DNA of 64,000 nucleotides from Hybos culiciformis (Eukaryota > Arthropoda > Insecta > Diptera > Hybotidae). Positions 62,901-64,000 of the stretch are shown one piece after another. Position 1 is the first letter of the stretch. The number at the start of each line of letters is the position of its first letter. The position numbers were made by a program, and so were the translations under genes. Location: contig OZ023273.1 of NCBI GenBank assembly GCA_964007475.1, positions 64,490,108 through 64,554,107 on the forward strand. The letters are read 5' to 3'. The notes beneath the pieces are model-generated. The model did no database searches and had not been told where the DNA came from. It was given only the letters and a program-made list of their open reading frames with translations.

Positions 62901-64000
62901 TCACGGGTTAGTCGCAATCGAATATGATGAAAAGGTGGTCTATTATCTATGCAGTAGTAGCTGAAAACTATTAAATAAAAAAACATTTAATTTGGTTTTT
63001 TTTCCCCACTGGAACTTAAACCTAAGCGAGGTCCCTAATACCTTAATACTATATCTTAGAAGGTTGGTGTCATTTATTCAAATAGTTTCCGTTAAAAAGG
63101 GTCACATATATCTTAATAATGAATTATAAATATTATTAAGATATCAATTTTATACATTTGTAGATGACATTGGTGTTAAATTAAATAGAACTCAACCAAA
63201 TCAAACTAAAAAGGATTCTGTTTCACCGTTAAAACATCCGAAAATGTTGAAAAAACTGCTAGCTACTAAAGAATCAAAGATCCCCAACGAAGGTCAACTA
63301 TTGATCAACCCAAACCAGCAAAGCACAACTAAAAAATCAAAACCTAATATTGATGATGACTTTCCACAAAGGCATAACGAATTTCATCATCAAAAACCAA
63401 GAATCTATCATAATTTTCCAGCTGAAGATGAAGAAAATAGAATTTTAGAACAACCACTAAAACCATATTTATATTCTGCTTATAATAATCTCCCAGAACG
63501 AGAGTTTGTAAGTTTTTTTCTGAGATTTAAATAAGAATTCAAAATAATTTGATTTATGCTTTCCCCTTACATGCACCTTTATTAGTTACAAAAAGAATAT
63601 GATAATGAAGGTTCTCAATTACAACGCAACCCAGAAGAATATGACATTGTTTATAATGATGAGCAACAAGAACCTGTTCTACCAGATTTAAATAATCGAC
63701 CAATACGCATTCGAACTAAATATCCGTCAAATAGAGATGTACGTAGTGAAATGGATTTTTTTGAAAATATTCAAAACAATGATACAACAAATTACATTGA
63801 AGAAATAATGCAAGCTCCATCAACAACTCCAACATATTGGGTTTCAACTACAGCCAAAGAAGCCAAAGAAGAACCATTAAATTTATGGGATTTAGAATTA
63901 GAGAAAGAAGAAGAAGAAGCTTACAAAGAATCACATAAATTTGATTCTGATTACAGACAAAAACGAAGTAATGTTGAAGATACAAAAGAAGACAGTGATT
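59933..64000 (+). CDS. FAM234/ITFG3-like type II membrane protein, 3'-partial
   Basis: Nine exons are visible: 59933-60055, 60496-60931, 60991-61208, 61268-61714, 61775-62186, 62403-62475, 62542-62594, 63164-63507 and 63586 onward. They give 840 codons so far, with all joins in frame. Order of parts: an acidic N-terminus (EEISDEIEDD); a Cys-rich juxtamembrane stretch (RRKCWKCCEPFCYG); one membrane helix (LAAVTILIILIFLAAVLLTL); then FG-GAP/integrin-alpha-like repeats with Ca-binding-type loops DLNGDGIEDIVFG, DIDQDNYKDCIAGG and DLDNDGCPEILAV, and GGVIALNGKNGDIIW-type blades; then a long, polar, low-complexity tail from exon 8. Orientation implies an extracellular/luminal beta-propeller. This fits FAM234A/B (fly CG7739), but those human proteins are only ~550-620 aa. 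A furin-like RQKR lies at 63955-63966. Function is not established from sequence. The end lies beyond the window. Confidence 0.82.

Overview
This is an AT-rich, intron-rich animal nuclear sequence, almost certainly from an insect. The nine recognisable genes are animal genes with short exons joined at GT/AG sites. They include insect-type families: a pickpocket (DEG/ENaC) channel, a CG12344-like ligand-gated chloride channel and an insect GMC oxidoreductase. I cannot name the order from the sequence. Short TACC/GGTA-rich motifs recur, as in some insect lineages. A run of exactly 200 N (32034-32233) is a scaffold join or placeholder gap.

Layout. 0.9-2.4 kb: 60S ribosomal protein L6 (+), first coding exon not found. 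3.9-7.05 kb: MOCS3/Uba4 (-), complete. 9.97-13.2 kb: class IV deacetylase HDAC11 (+), complete in ten exons, one of only 18 nt. MOCS3 and HDAC11 are head to head, and two foldback elements sit between them. 14.5-16.7 kb: RIB43A-like axonemal protein (+). 17.3-19.9 kb: GMC oxidoreductase (-), full length except for an in-frame TGA inside the FAD-binding GxGxxG motif. 25.2-27.4 kb: pickpocket channel (+). 27.5-49.9 kb: a long gene-poor stretch with one small secreted-protein gene (40.6 kb), several inverted-repeat elements and a 3.7 kb complex inverted repeat (45.8-49.5 kb). 49.9-55.1 kb: CG12344-like Cys-loop chloride channel (+). 59.9-64.0 kb: FAM234/ITFG3-like membrane protein (+), running off the right edge.

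The genes do not form a pathway. MOCS3 serves Moco synthesis and tRNA thiolation, RpL6 translation, HDAC11 lysine deacylation, RIB43A ciliary or flagellar doublets, and the two channels excitability.

The most unusual content is repetitive. Two foldback elements built of short palindromes (7.5-9.4 kb) each have a different 9-bp target-site duplication. A G-rich hairpin is nested in the second one. A tandem pair of palindromic MITEs (21.8-22.5 kb) has arms that agree within a copy but differ between copies. The block at 45.8-49.5 kb has order A-B-A'-B', which is neither a simple palindrome nor a tandem repeat. A 39-nt candidate exon in the chloride-channel gene has inverted repeats over both of its splice sites.

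All exon joins were inferred by hand from reading frame, splice consensus and remembered family conservation. No alignment or transcript data were available.
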